64,000 bases of DNA. Origin: an uncultured Tenacibaculum sp. (GTDB taxonomy: Bacteria > Bacteroidota > Bacteroidia > Flavobacteriales > Flavobacteriaceae). The notes beneath the pieces are model-generated. The model was not told the DNA's origin and ran no database searches. It saw only the letters and a list, made by a program, of their open reading frames with translations. This document shows, in pieces, positions 19,593 to 26,948 of the stretch (position 1 is the first letter of the stretch; every line of letters begins with the position of its first letter). The position numbers and the translations under genes were made by a program. Where the stretch lies: NCBI GenBank assembly GCA_947501615.1, contig CANMWK010000007.1, forward strand, positions 1-64,000, read 5' to 3'.

Positions 19593-20357
19593 ATTCTGAA
19601 AAATAAAGTACAAATATCTGGATCAATAGTTTTATTTAATGAAGAGTTAGACGTTCTAAAAAAAACAATCGAATGTTTTTTGAAAATACCTGTATCCAAG
19701 AAATTATTCCTAATTGATAATACCTCTGATTCAAAATATAAAAACCTGTCATACAATACTAATGAGACTGTTCATTATGTAGAAAACAATAAGAATATAG
19801 GTTTTGGTTCAGGTCATAATAAAGTTATATCATTAATTAAAGAGCTTTCTAAATATCATTTAGTTTTAAATCCAGATGTCTTTTTTAAGCAAGGAGTAAT
19901 TAGTGATTTAATCACAAAAATTGGAGCTATGGATGATGTAGCTATGATAGCTCCTAAAGTTCAATTCCCTAACGGGAATGAGCAATTTACAGTTAGAAAA
20001 TATCCATCTGTTTTAGATCTTTTTATTCGAAAAACGGGTGTTTCAAAAGACAGAATCTACAAACAAGAATACAGAGACAGAGATCTATCAAAATCTTTTT
20101 ATCCTGAAGCTGTTCATGGGTGTTTTATGCTATTTAGAACCGAAGATTTTGTTGCTTTACATGGTTTTGACGAGCGTTACTTTTTATATATGGAAGACAT
20201 TGATATTTGCAGAAAAATAGATCAGATAGGTAAGAAAAAATTGTATTATCCAAATGTTACAGTGACTCATGTTTTAAAGCAAGGGTCGGCAAAAAACATC
20301 AAATTATTTCTGTATCATTTATCTTCTGCGTTTAAGTATTTTGTAAAATGGTTATAA
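19593..20357 (+). CDS. Glycosyltransferase family 2 with a non-canonical start
   Basis: A GT-A transferase with the rhamnosyltransferase-like pattern IVLFNEELDVLKKTIECF, NIGFGSGHNK, NPDVFF and DERYFLYMEDIDIC. A TTG at 19680 would give 225 aa but would remove the first beta strand of the fold. The frame is open back to 19593, directly after the TAA of the previous gene, with only ATT (19593) and CTG (19596) as possible starts. I therefore infer initiation at ATT or CTG, coupled to the upstream stop, giving about 253-254 aa. A disrupted start is the alternative. Confidence 0.75.
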   Translation: MLKNKVQISGSIVLFNEELDVLKKTIECFLKIPVSKKLFLIDNTSDSKYKNLSYNTNETVHYVENNKNIGFGSGHNKVISLIKELSKYHLVLNPDVFFKQGVISDLITKIGAMDDVAMIAPKVQFPNGNEQFTVRKYPSVLDLFIRKTGVSKDRIYKQEYRDRDLSKSFYPEAVHGCFMLFRTEDFVALHGFDERYFLYMEDIDICRKIDQIGKKKLYYPNVTVTHVLKQGSAKNIKLFLYHLSSAFKYFVKWL

Positions 20358-20366
20358 CTATATTTG
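20338..20366 (+). promoter_or_regulatory. Promoter of purD
   Basis: TATATTTG (20359-20366) is an exact -7 box, with a TTTTG at 20339-20343 as possible -33 element at slightly short spacing. It lies 25 bp before the purD ATG and inside or just after the end of the polysaccharide operon. Confidence 0.55.
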
Positions 20367-20390
20367 CAGCCAAATAACAACACAACACAC

Positions 20391-21662
20391 ATGAATATTT
20401 TAGTTTTAGGTTCAGGAGGTAGAGAACATGCATTTACTTACAAACTATCTCAAAGCGAAAAAGTGAATCAAGTTTTTGTGGCACCTGGAAATGCAGGTAC
20501 CGATAAAATTGCCAAAAATTTAAGTATTAATCCAACTGATTTTGATGCTGTAAAAACAACAGTTTTAGAACATAAAATTGATATGGTTGTTGTGGGTCCA
20601 GAAGCCCCTTTAGTAGCAGGTGTTCACGATTTCTTTTTAGCTGATGAACAACTGAAAAATATTCCTGTAATCGGACCTAAAAAAGATGGAGCTTTATTAG
20701 AAGGAAGTAAGGATTTCTCTAAACAATTTATGGAGAAACATAATATTCCTACTGCAAAATACAAATCGTTTACACAAGATTCTTTAGAAGATGGATATGC
20801 TTTTTTAGAAACTTTAAATCCTCCTTTTGTTTTAAAAGCAGATGGGTTGGCTGCCGGAAAAGGAGTTTTAATTTTAGATAATATTGAAGAAGCTAAAACT
20901 GAGTTAAAAGAAATGTTAACCAATCAAAAATTTGGTGATGCTTCTGCTACAGTTGTTATCGAAGAATTTTTAGATGGTATAGAACTTTCTGTTTTTGTGC
21001 TTACAGACGGAAAGAGTTACAAGGTTTTACCTTCTGCAAAAGATTATAAAAGAATAGGAGAAGGTGATACTGGATTAAATACAGGTGGAATGGGAGCTAT
21101 TTCTCCTGTACCTTTTGCTGATGCCGATTTTCTTACTAAAGTTGAAGATCGAATTATAAAGCCAACTGTTGACGGTCTGCAAAAAGATGGAATCGATTAC
21201 AGAGGATTTATTTTTATCGGTTTAATGAATGTCGCTGGTGATCCTTTTGTTATTGAGTACAATGTAAGAATGGGAGATCCTGAAACTGAAGTTGTTTTAC
21301 CGAGAATCAATTCTGATTTATTTGATTTATTTGAAGGAGTTGCGAATCAAAACTTACATGAGAAAACGTATGAAGTAACTTCACAAACTGCAACTACAGT
21401 AATGTTAGTTTCTGGAGGATATCCTGAAGCTTACGAAAAAGGAAAAGCTATTACTGGATTTGAAGGTGTAGAAGATTCTCTAGTATTCCATGCTGGAACT
21501 AAAGTAGAAGAGGGCAAAGTACTAACCAATGGAGGAAGGGTGATGGCGATAACATCTTTTGGTGATACCATTAAAGAGGCTTTAGCAACATCATACAAAA
21601 ACATCGATAAGATTTCATTTGAAAAAATGAACTACAGAAAAGATATTGGATTTGATTTGTAA
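20391..21662 (+). CDS. purD: Phosphoribosylamine-glycine ligase
   Basis: This 423-aa enzyme makes glycinamide ribonucleotide from phosphoribosylamine, glycine and ATP in purine synthesis. It opens with NILVLGSGGREHAF and carries the ATP-grasp motifs VLKADGLAAGKGV (near 135), GDTGLNTGGMGAISP (near 220) and EYNVRMGDPETEVVLP (near 285). The ATG at 20391 matches the family start. It is the last host gene before the tRNA-Leu integration site. Confidence 0.96.
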   Translation: MNILVLGSGGREHAFTYKLSQSEKVNQVFVAPGNAGTDKIAKNLSINPTDFDAVKTTVLEHKIDMVVVGPEAPLVAGVHDFFLADEQLKNIPVIGPKKDGALLEGSKDFSKQFMEKHNIPTAKYKSFTQDSLEDGYAFLETLNPPFVLKADGLAAGKGVLILDNIEEAKTELKEMLTNQKFGDASATVVIEEFLDGIELSVFVLTDGKSYKVLPSAKDYKRIGEGDTGLNTGGMGAISPVPFADADFLTKVEDRIIKPTVDGLQKDGIDYRGFIFIGLMNVAGDPFVIEYNVRMGDPETEVVLPRINSDLFDLFEGVANQNLHEKTYEVTSQTATTVMLVSGGYPEAYEKGKAITGFEGVEDSLVFHAGTKVEEGKVLTNGGRVMAITSFGDTIKEALATSYKNIDKISFEKMNYRKDIGFDL

Positions 21663-21683
21663 ATTTCTACAATAAAAAATATT

Positions 21684-21737
21684 GTACCAAAGGTGGGACT
21701 CGAACCCACACGCTCTAATGAGCATCGGATTTTGAAT
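21684..21737. repeat. attL: 54-bp direct repeat, 3' part of tRNA-Leu
   Basis: These 54 bp are identical to 50508-50561 and cover the 3' end of tRNA-Leu(CAA) through the anticodon loop, on the minus strand. Beyond 21737 the sequence departs from the tRNA, so this copy is only a fragment. A 13-nt stretch at 21767-21779 is the inverted complement (12/13) of the acceptor/T-stem part at 21686-21698. The integrase gene begins 95 bp inside. This is the host-side remnant after site-specific integration. Confidence 0.93.
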
Positions 21738-21832
21738 ATAACGTTGATTAACATTTATTTACATAATCCCACCTTTGATATTCAAATGAATTTATTTGTT
21801 TTTCAGCTATTTACAAATTGAAAATGTAAATA

Positions 21833-23125
21833 ATGAAAAATTTTATTTTCTTTGATAGAAAAAAAGTACCTGAAAAAGTACCTGTAATATCTATAAAAAA
21901 AATGTTTTCTGAACCCATACTATACATACCCAAAATAAAAGGAACAGATAAACCAGATATAAATAAGCCTTGGTATATCTCTTATTATTTTAGAAACCCT
22001 TTCACTGGTGAAATGGAAAAAATAATTGAGAAAAAAGGTATAAATAGAATTAAAACTATTACAGAACGCAAACAAGTTGGTAACGATTTAAGAAGAGCAA
22101 GACTACGTTTATTACAAGAGGGGTATAATCCTTTTGTAGAGAAAGAGGAAAAACAAGAAGCTAAAAAATTAGAAGAAGATATAATACATAAGGAAAACTT
22201 CACAGTACTTGAAGCACTTGAAATTGCTTTGAAAGAAAAGAATAAAACTTGGGCAGAAAAAACAAGAAACGGAAACAAAAGCCTTTATAATCAATTTGTA
22301 GATTGGATTATAGAAAAAAAGCTAGGAGATAAAGATATTAATGAACTTACCAAACGACATATTGTCATTTTCCTAAACGGAATTACCGACAGCAGATCTA
22401 ATACAACACGAAATAATTTTAAAAGTGTAATTTCTTCTTTATTAACCCAATTAGTTGATGATGATATTTTGGAAAAAAATGTTGCTAAAAAAATTCCAGA
22501 TTTAGAAACAACACCAGAAAAAAACCAACCATTCACAAAACAACAGCTTAATAAAATTAAGGATTACTTAATTGAACATGACACATATTTATATGAGTTT
22601 ATGAAATTTGTTACTTATGGTTTAATGAGACCTATTGAAATATGTAGATTACAAATAAAACATATTGACTTAGCAAACAATGTTATTTTACAAGCAGAGA
22701 CTAAAACTGAGAGGGCAAATATTTTAATCATTGAACCATTGAAAAAGGTATTGTTAAATATGAACTTAGAACAATACCAACCAGATGACTTTTTATTTAC
22801 AAAAAACAAAGTGCCGGGGCTATGGGAGGTTAAAAGAGAAAGTTCAAAGACAGAGTTTTTTAGTAGACGTTTTAAAAAAGTAAAGAACAAAATAGGTAAA
22901 GAAATCTTATTAAATTCAAATCATGGGATTTATTCAGCGAGGCATACAGTAGCTTTAGATTTATTCTTTTCATTTAAAAAAGAAGGTTTAACAGATTTAG
23001 AAGCAAAACATAAACTTATGACCATTACAAGGCATAAGTCTTTAGATGGACTTAGCAACTACCTAAGAGAAATTGGAGCATCTTTGCCAGAAGATTATAC
23101 CAAGAATTATACAGTTGATTTTTAA
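21833..23125 (+). CDS. Tyrosine recombinase (integrase) of the element
   Basis: This 430-aa phage-type integrase carries out recombination at tRNA-Leu. A basic N-terminal arm-binding region with a repeated KVP (KKVPEKVPVI, residues 10-19) and a SAM-like core-binding domain (~120-220) precede the catalytic domain. There the Arg is in GLMRPIEICRLQ (near 262), Arg370 is in SARHTVAL, His401 in TRHKS and the Tyr nucleophile near 410 in SNYLRE. It lies just inside attL and points inward. A perfect terminator follows at 23148-23191. Confidence 0.93.
   Translation: MKNFIFFDRKKVPEKVPVISIKKMFSEPILYIPKIKGTDKPDINKPWYISYYFRNPFTGEMEKIIEKKGINRIKTITERKQVGNDLRRARLRLLQEGYNPFVEKEEKQEAKKLEEDIIHKENFTVLEALEIALKEKNKTWAEKTRNGNKSLYNQFVDWIIEKKLGDKDINELTKRHIVIFLNGITDSRSNTTRNNFKSVISSLLTQLVDDDILEKNVAKKIPDLETTPEKNQPFTKQQLNKIKDYLIEHDTYLYEFMKFVTYGLMRPIEICRLQIKHIDLANNVILQAETKTERANILIIEPLKKVLLNMNLEQYQPDDFLFTKNKVPGLWEVKRESSKTEFFSRRFKKVKNKIGKEILLNSNHGIYSARHTVALDLFFSFKKEGLTDLEAKHKLMTITRHKSLDGLSNYLREIGASLPEDYTKNYTVDF
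21866..21888. repeat. 23-bp repeat flanking the attachment region, left copy
   Basis: This stretch, itself two GTACCT units separated by A-rich spacer and lying within the integrase N-terminal codons, is 21/23 identical to 50418-50440 near attR. In the circular form the two copies would flank attP. They could be integrase arm-type binding sites or traces of a duplicated integrase start. Confidence 0.5.
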
Positions 23126-23147
23126 ATAGATTAAAGGATATGTAATT

Positions 23148-23191
23148 AAAACTAAAACCATTTGAACATTTGTTCAAATGGTTTTAGTTTT
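23148..23191. terminator. Perfect 21-bp hairpin after the integrase gene
   Basis: Positions 23148-23168 are perfectly complementary to 23171-23191, leaving a 2-nt gap. The outer arm is AAAACTAAAACC and the far side ends GGTTTTAGTTTT, so it can terminate transcription in either direction. Confidence 0.8.
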
Positions 23192-23248
23192 AAAAAGCAT
23201 TAATAATTAAGATTTTATTTATATTAGCACCTTAAATATTCTAGTAAT

Positions 23249-23343
23249 ATTTAGAATTAACCCCGAAGTAAATCAAATATGAAAAACACACACTCCAGAT
23301 TCCCTAAATCTTTACTTGGTTTGTTTCTTCATTAATTCTAAAT
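23249..23343. other. Structured intergenic region
   Basis: ATTTAGAATTAA (23249-23260) pairs with TTAATTCTAAAT (23332-23343), 12 bp. Inside it AAGTAAA (23266-23272) pairs with TTTACTT (23311-23317), extended by CC/GG across one bulged base. Together they form a long two-part stem around a ~38-nt loop. There is no ORF. It may be a small RNA or a DNA site such as an accessory recombination or origin element. Confidence 0.35.
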
Positions 23344-23439
23344 GTTTGAATAAAATAATACTGTTTTAATATTATAATATTGAAACTGAATTTACTGTAC
23401 TATATTTACTCTTAGTATTAATTTTAAATAGAGTATAAT

Positions 23440-23646
23440 ATGAAAAAAGTAACTTTAGTTTTGGTATTGTTTTTAAGTGCATTTTTATTTACAGGTTGTA
23501 CAGACAATTCTGAAGATTTAATAGAGTCAACCAGTCAAAAAGAAAAAAGAATAGAAAGTGGGTTTTATGAAAATCAAATTGATCCTGCAAAAGATTGTCC
23601 GCAGAATGACAGGAACTGTAACGGCGTACCTGACGACAAAGAGTAG
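23440..23646 (+). CDS. Small lipoprotein
   Basis: A 68-aa protein with a clear lipoprotein signal (lipobox FTGC, Cys20). The mature part is short and acidic, ends CPQNDRNCNGVPDDKE, and could bind calcium through its Asp/Asn-rich tail; that is only suggestive. I recognise no family. Its 3' end overlaps the next frame by 41 bp, so both may be expressed from one mRNA. Confidence 0.6.
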   Translation: MKKVTLVLVLFLSAFLFTGCTDNSEDLIESTSQKEKRIESGFYENQIDPAKDCPQNDRNCNGVPDDKE

Positions 23647-24229
23647 CAGTATATATGTTACATTCTTAATTTTCGTAGGCTGTATTTCAAGATTTATACA
23701 TGTAATCTATAATACAGATGACCAAAAGGGCATATTTGGATACGCTTATATGTCCTCTTTTTTAAATGCATTAGGCATAAATTTATGCATTATCTGTTTG
23801 GCTTTATTTACAAAGTTTTTTGCCTCTAAATCTAAAGAGAATATGAGGCTAATTAATTTTGGAGCTAACATGTTCATGTATGTAGGTTGTTTTTTTATGA
23901 TAAATTTATTTATTCCTAAAAAACAGTTATTCGGAACACCAGATTATCCTAGTTACTTTTATTGGGTAAGTATGTTAATTCTTTCAATTTTTTCTGCTAA
24001 ATTCTTTTTTTTGATACAGAAGGGATTTTTAATTTCAGAACAAAAATTAAAAACATTTATTTCAAATTTAATAGCTTTAATTGGTGACATTAGAACAAAC
24101 CATTATTATAAACTTAATAAAAAAGCAACACAAAAAAAACTACAAAAAAATGATATAGATAAGGATTCCAAGGAAATGGATCAAAAAATATTTAACACAT
24201 TAAAATCTATTGTGAAAGATGAATTCTAA
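23606..24229 (+). CDS. Multi-pass membrane protein of unknown function
   Basis: About 207 aa from the ATG at 23606 (the frame is open from 23558). Four hydrophobic helices span roughly residues 18-150, followed by a charged, Lys-rich cytoplasmic tail. No motif is recognised. It overlaps the lipoprotein gene upstream and the 79-aa gene downstream (11 bp), so the three may form one cargo operon near the integrase. It resembles a small sensing or immunity membrane protein, but that is a guess. Confidence 0.5.
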   Translation: MTGTVTAYLTTKSSSIYVTFLIFVGCISRFIHVIYNTDDQKGIFGYAYMSSFLNALGINLCIICLALFTKFFASKSKENMRLINFGANMFMYVGCFFMINLFIPKKQLFGTPDYPSYFYWVSMLILSIFSAKFFFLIQKGFLISEQKLKTFISNLIALIGDIRTNHYYKLNKKATQKKLQKNDIDKDSKEMDQKIFNTLKSIVKDEF

Positions 24230-24458
24230 TGAGAAAAAGAAAATATTTGAAAAATTGAAAGATTTGGGGATAACTATACAAGATAGTACTCAAAAAAAAC
24301 TTTTATTATCTTTTGAAGAGTATCTTAATAAAGAATACGAGAATGAGGTAAAATTATTAGAAGAAGTAAACAGAATAAAAAAAAAGGAAAAAAACAATAA
24401 GGAGCTTACTCAATTTGAAATATCATTTATGAAAAACCTTAAAATTAGCTATTCTTAG
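24219..24458 (+). CDS. Small coiled-coil protein of unknown function
   Basis: A 79-aa, Lys/Glu-rich helical protein with heptad-like spacing (LLEEVNRIKKKEKN). It starts inside the end of the preceding membrane-protein gene (11-bp overlap) and its stop overlaps the convergent HTH gene by 14 bp. No family is recognised. Confidence 0.45.
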   Translation: MNSNEKKKIFEKLKDLGITIQDSTQKKLLLSFEEYLNKEYENEVKLLEEVNRIKKKEKNNKELTQFEISFMKNLKISYS

Positions 24459-24855
24459 TTTTTTCTTCATCTGAAAATATTTCTTTTAATTTATTTGATA
24501 CTTTTTGTTTTTCAATAAATAAATTAAAAGAGTGTATTTTGTTGAATTCTTTTTCTTTCAAACACATATAGCTTATAATCTTTTCTTTTTCAATACTATC
24601 CAAGAATTCCACAATATTACTACCAATAAAATCAGATATAATCTGTTCCCTACTTTTTATTATAGGTAAAACTCCTTCCAATATATACTCCTTTGAAATA
24701 CCTGTTTTATTTTCAAGTAATATTAAATATCCTTCATTTAAGCTCCCTCTACTAATTCCTTTTCTAAAGGCATCATAGCTTAAACCCAACATAAGAGCAA
24801 TTTGTTTAACAGTATAACCAGATTCCTTTATTGCTATTTTAATTCTATCTTTCAT
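24445..24855 (-). CDS. HTH transcriptional regulator
   Basis: A 136-aa protein. Residues 1-55 form a helix-turn-helix of the XRE/phage-repressor sort (YTVKQIALMLGLSYDAFRKGIS, in which the turn lies at LGLS). The rest is helical and probably dimerises. It is transcribed leftward from the face-to-face promoter at 24881-24940, and may repress the rightward transcript that leads to the structured RNA and the secreted module. Confidence 0.65.
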   Translation of the reverse strand: MKDRIKIAIKESGYTVKQIALMLGLSYDAFRKGISRGSLNEGYLILLENKTGISKEYILEGVLPIIKSREQIISDFIGSNIVEFLDSIEKEKIISYMCLKEKEFNKIHSFNLFIEKQKVSNKLKEIFSDEEKTKNS

Positions 24856-24880
24856 AAAAAAAGAAAAAAGTCACTTTTAT

Positions 24881-24940
24881 TTTTGTTTTTTGTGACATTT
24901 GTCCCTATATTTGACGTGTATTAACCAAATATAGACAAAT
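24881..24940. promoter_or_regulatory. Face-to-face promoters within an inverted repeat
   Basis: A plus-strand -7 box TATATTTG (24906-24913) with TTTTG 20 bp upstream (24881-24885), and a minus-strand -7 box (CAAATATA, 24926-24933), point at each other. Both lie in an inverted repeat: ATTTGTCCCTATATTTG (24897-24913) against CAAATATAGACAAAT (24926-24940). Start sites would nearly coincide near 24919-24920, so the two transcripts should exclude each other and one regulator could bind both halves. Confidence 0.6.
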
Positions 24941-25140
24941 AATACTAAGTAACTGTACAAACAAATTTTACAGGAAAGTAAAACTTTGTCTTTTATGAAA
25001 AAAACATGACATATAAACGTTTAAAAAAAACAATTTAAATTCATTATCAGAAAATTAGATTTTAAATCTATTTAAAATTAATACTTAAAATTTTTGATAA
25101 ATAATTTTCTAATATGATAATAGATTTTCTTTTTCAGGCA

Positions 25141-25280
25141 GTTTAATGGAGGGGGCAATGGGATTTTAAAGGTTTAAAAGAAGGGGAAACCTCTTTTATA
25201 ATCCCTAGCTAAGTAGTTCTAACTGATCCTTAGAACGACAAATCAACCTGAGTATGAAATAGGGCTTGGGTTGATTTAAA
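25141..25280 (+). ncRNA. Candidate structured non-coding RNA
   Basis: Within the 660-bp gap 24856-25517, which has no ORF, four helices follow in order: GGGATT (25160-25165) with AATCCC (25200-25205), enclosing TAAAAGAAGG (25175-25184) with CCTCTTTTA (25190-25198); GTTCTAA (25216-25222) with TTAGAAC (25230-25236); and AAATCAACC (25240-25248) with GGTTGATTT (25269-25277). The region is visibly richer in G and C than its flanks. It could be an independent RNA or the leader of the gene at 25518. The family is unknown to me. Confidence 0.45.
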
Positions 25281-25517
25281 ATTTTAATTAACCAAATATA
25301 CTAAAAAAAATTATGACTCTTATTATCATTTTGCACAGCTAAATTTTTTTGTATATGTTTGTATCGGAAAAAGAAAAAGATAGCTATGAAATTATACACA
25401 TTGTTTTTATATTTCATTCTTTCTTTTTAGTAGATAAACTGTTTTGTAAGCTAGCTTTTTAAGCTTTTTGCACTGTTTGTTATTTAACCTCGTAATTATT
25501 AATTTCTAAATACCATC

Positions 25518-26942
25518 ATGAGAAAACTTTCATTCGCATGTATGCTGTCACTGCTATGTATTGTGGTGAGCTATGCACAAGAAAAAGAATCAAATTGTGA
25601 TTCTAATTTTAAACAAGCTTTAACCTTTTTGAAAGAGGATAAAAGTTCTACTAACGATCAAACATTCGCCATTAATTTATTAAAGCCCTGCGCTTCTAAT
25701 GGTCATATGTATGCTAAAGTACTGCTAGGTACTATTTACGAAGCTTCAGCAACAAACAAAGAACACCGAAAAGCATTTAAACTCTATAAAGAAGCCGCTA
25801 AAGCAGGTAACGCTATTGCTATGTTTAATTTGGGGGTGTTGTACAAAAGCGGTAAAGGATGCCAACTGAACTATAATAAAGCTAGAAAATGGTTTAAAAA
25901 GTCTGCTGAACAAGGCAATGAAATGGCAATATATAGCCTTGGTTATATGTATTTAAAAGGTCTCGGGTCAATAGATCAAGACTATAATAAAGCAGTGAAC
26001 TATTTTGAAAAAAGCGAGTATGCTATGGCTAAGTATTGGTTAGGTGTATGTTACTTGAATGGCTATGGAGTGTCTAAAAACATTCAGAAAGCCAACGAAT
26101 TATTAGATACTAATTTTGACGTTACTAATTCAAGTACTACTGTTGATACAGATAGTCAACAAAGTACTAGTGCGGTATCAGAAGCGTCTATCACAACAAC
26201 TACAAATAGCCCTACCAATACTGTAGACCAAGAAAGCTTATTAGGTTCTTGGAAAGGAAAATTAATTCAATTGGATTGGTCGAAAACTACAATTACTAAA
26301 AAGATTGATTTTGAATTGACCATCAAAAAAGATGAACAAACAGGTACATTAGTATCGTCTATAGTTACAAATAATCAGACGATTAATGATGATGTATTGT
26401 TATTGGATAATACCCTGTATTTTGATAATACTAACATTACACTACCTCATACAGGGTATAAGGAATCAATACCTACTGCATTAGCCTATCAATTATTATC
26501 GGGTGATATTCAATTAAAATCTTTTGAAGGTGTTAACTATTTAACTGCAAACATAGACAGTTATATCCCTAAGTGGAATGAATCGGGTGTACCTACACGA
26601 TTGGTACTTAAAAAAGTAGTTGGCTTTGCTAATAGTGATAAGGAATTAAGCGATGACGCTTTAAAAGCATTATCAGAACAAGAGGAAAGCTTTATTAAGT
26701 TATATCCAAATCCATTTGTTAATGATGTAATTGTGTCTTACAACCTAGAAGAGCAAGCAAATGTTCAAGTAAAAATTACAGATTTATCAGGTAACAGTAA
26801 AGCTGTATTAGCCACTGGAAAAACCCAAACTAAAGGAGATCATCGTTACTTTTTTAATGCTTCACAACTACAAAAAGGAGCATATGTAGTAAGTGTAACG
26901 GTAAACGGGGAAAGAAAGACTAGAGTAATCGTAAAAAAGTAA
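25518..26942 (+). CDS. Sel1-repeat protein with T9SS sorting tail
   Basis: A 474-aa secreted protein with signal peptide MRKLSFACMLSLLCIVVSYAQ in outline (cleavage after AYAQ-like motif). Residues ~65-195 are Sel1/TPR-like repeats (AKLGAIYE-type units with AMFNLGVLYKSGKG and AIYSLGYMYLKGLG), a Thr/Ser-rich linker follows to ~235, then a beta-rich domain (~240-390), and a C-terminal type A sorting domain (LYPNPFVNDVIVSYNL to the final KK). The tail predicts export by the type IX system to the surface or medium. It is followed after 6 bp by the 704-aa gene. Confidence 0.75.
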   Translation: MRKLSFACMLSLLCIVVSYAQEKESNCDSNFKQALTFLKEDKSSTNDQTFAINLLKPCASNGHMYAKVLLGTIYEASATNKEHRKAFKLYKEAAKAGNAIAMFNLGVLYKSGKGCQLNYNKARKWFKKSAEQGNEMAIYSLGYMYLKGLGSIDQDYNKAVNYFEKSEYAMAKYWLGVCYLNGYGVSKNIQKANELLDTNFDVTNSSTTVDTDSQQSTSAVSEASITTTTNSPTNTVDQESLLGSWKGKLIQLDWSKTTITKKIDFELTIKKDEQTGTLVSSIVTNNQTINDDVLLLDNTLYFDNTNITLPHTGYKESIPTALAYQLLSGDIQLKSFEGVNYLTANIDSYIPKWNESGVPTRLVLKKVVGFANSDKELSDDALKALSEQEESFIKLYPNPFVNDVIVSYNLEEQANVQVKITDLSGNSKAVLATGKTQTKGDHRYFFNASQLQKGAYVVSVTVNGERKTRVIVKK

Positions 26943-26948
26943 ACAGCC

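Noticed and set aside
21684..21780. A second tRNA-Leu gene at attL
   Set aside because: Only the 3' part up to the anticodon loop matches; D-arm and acceptor 5' strand are absent, so it is an att fragment.
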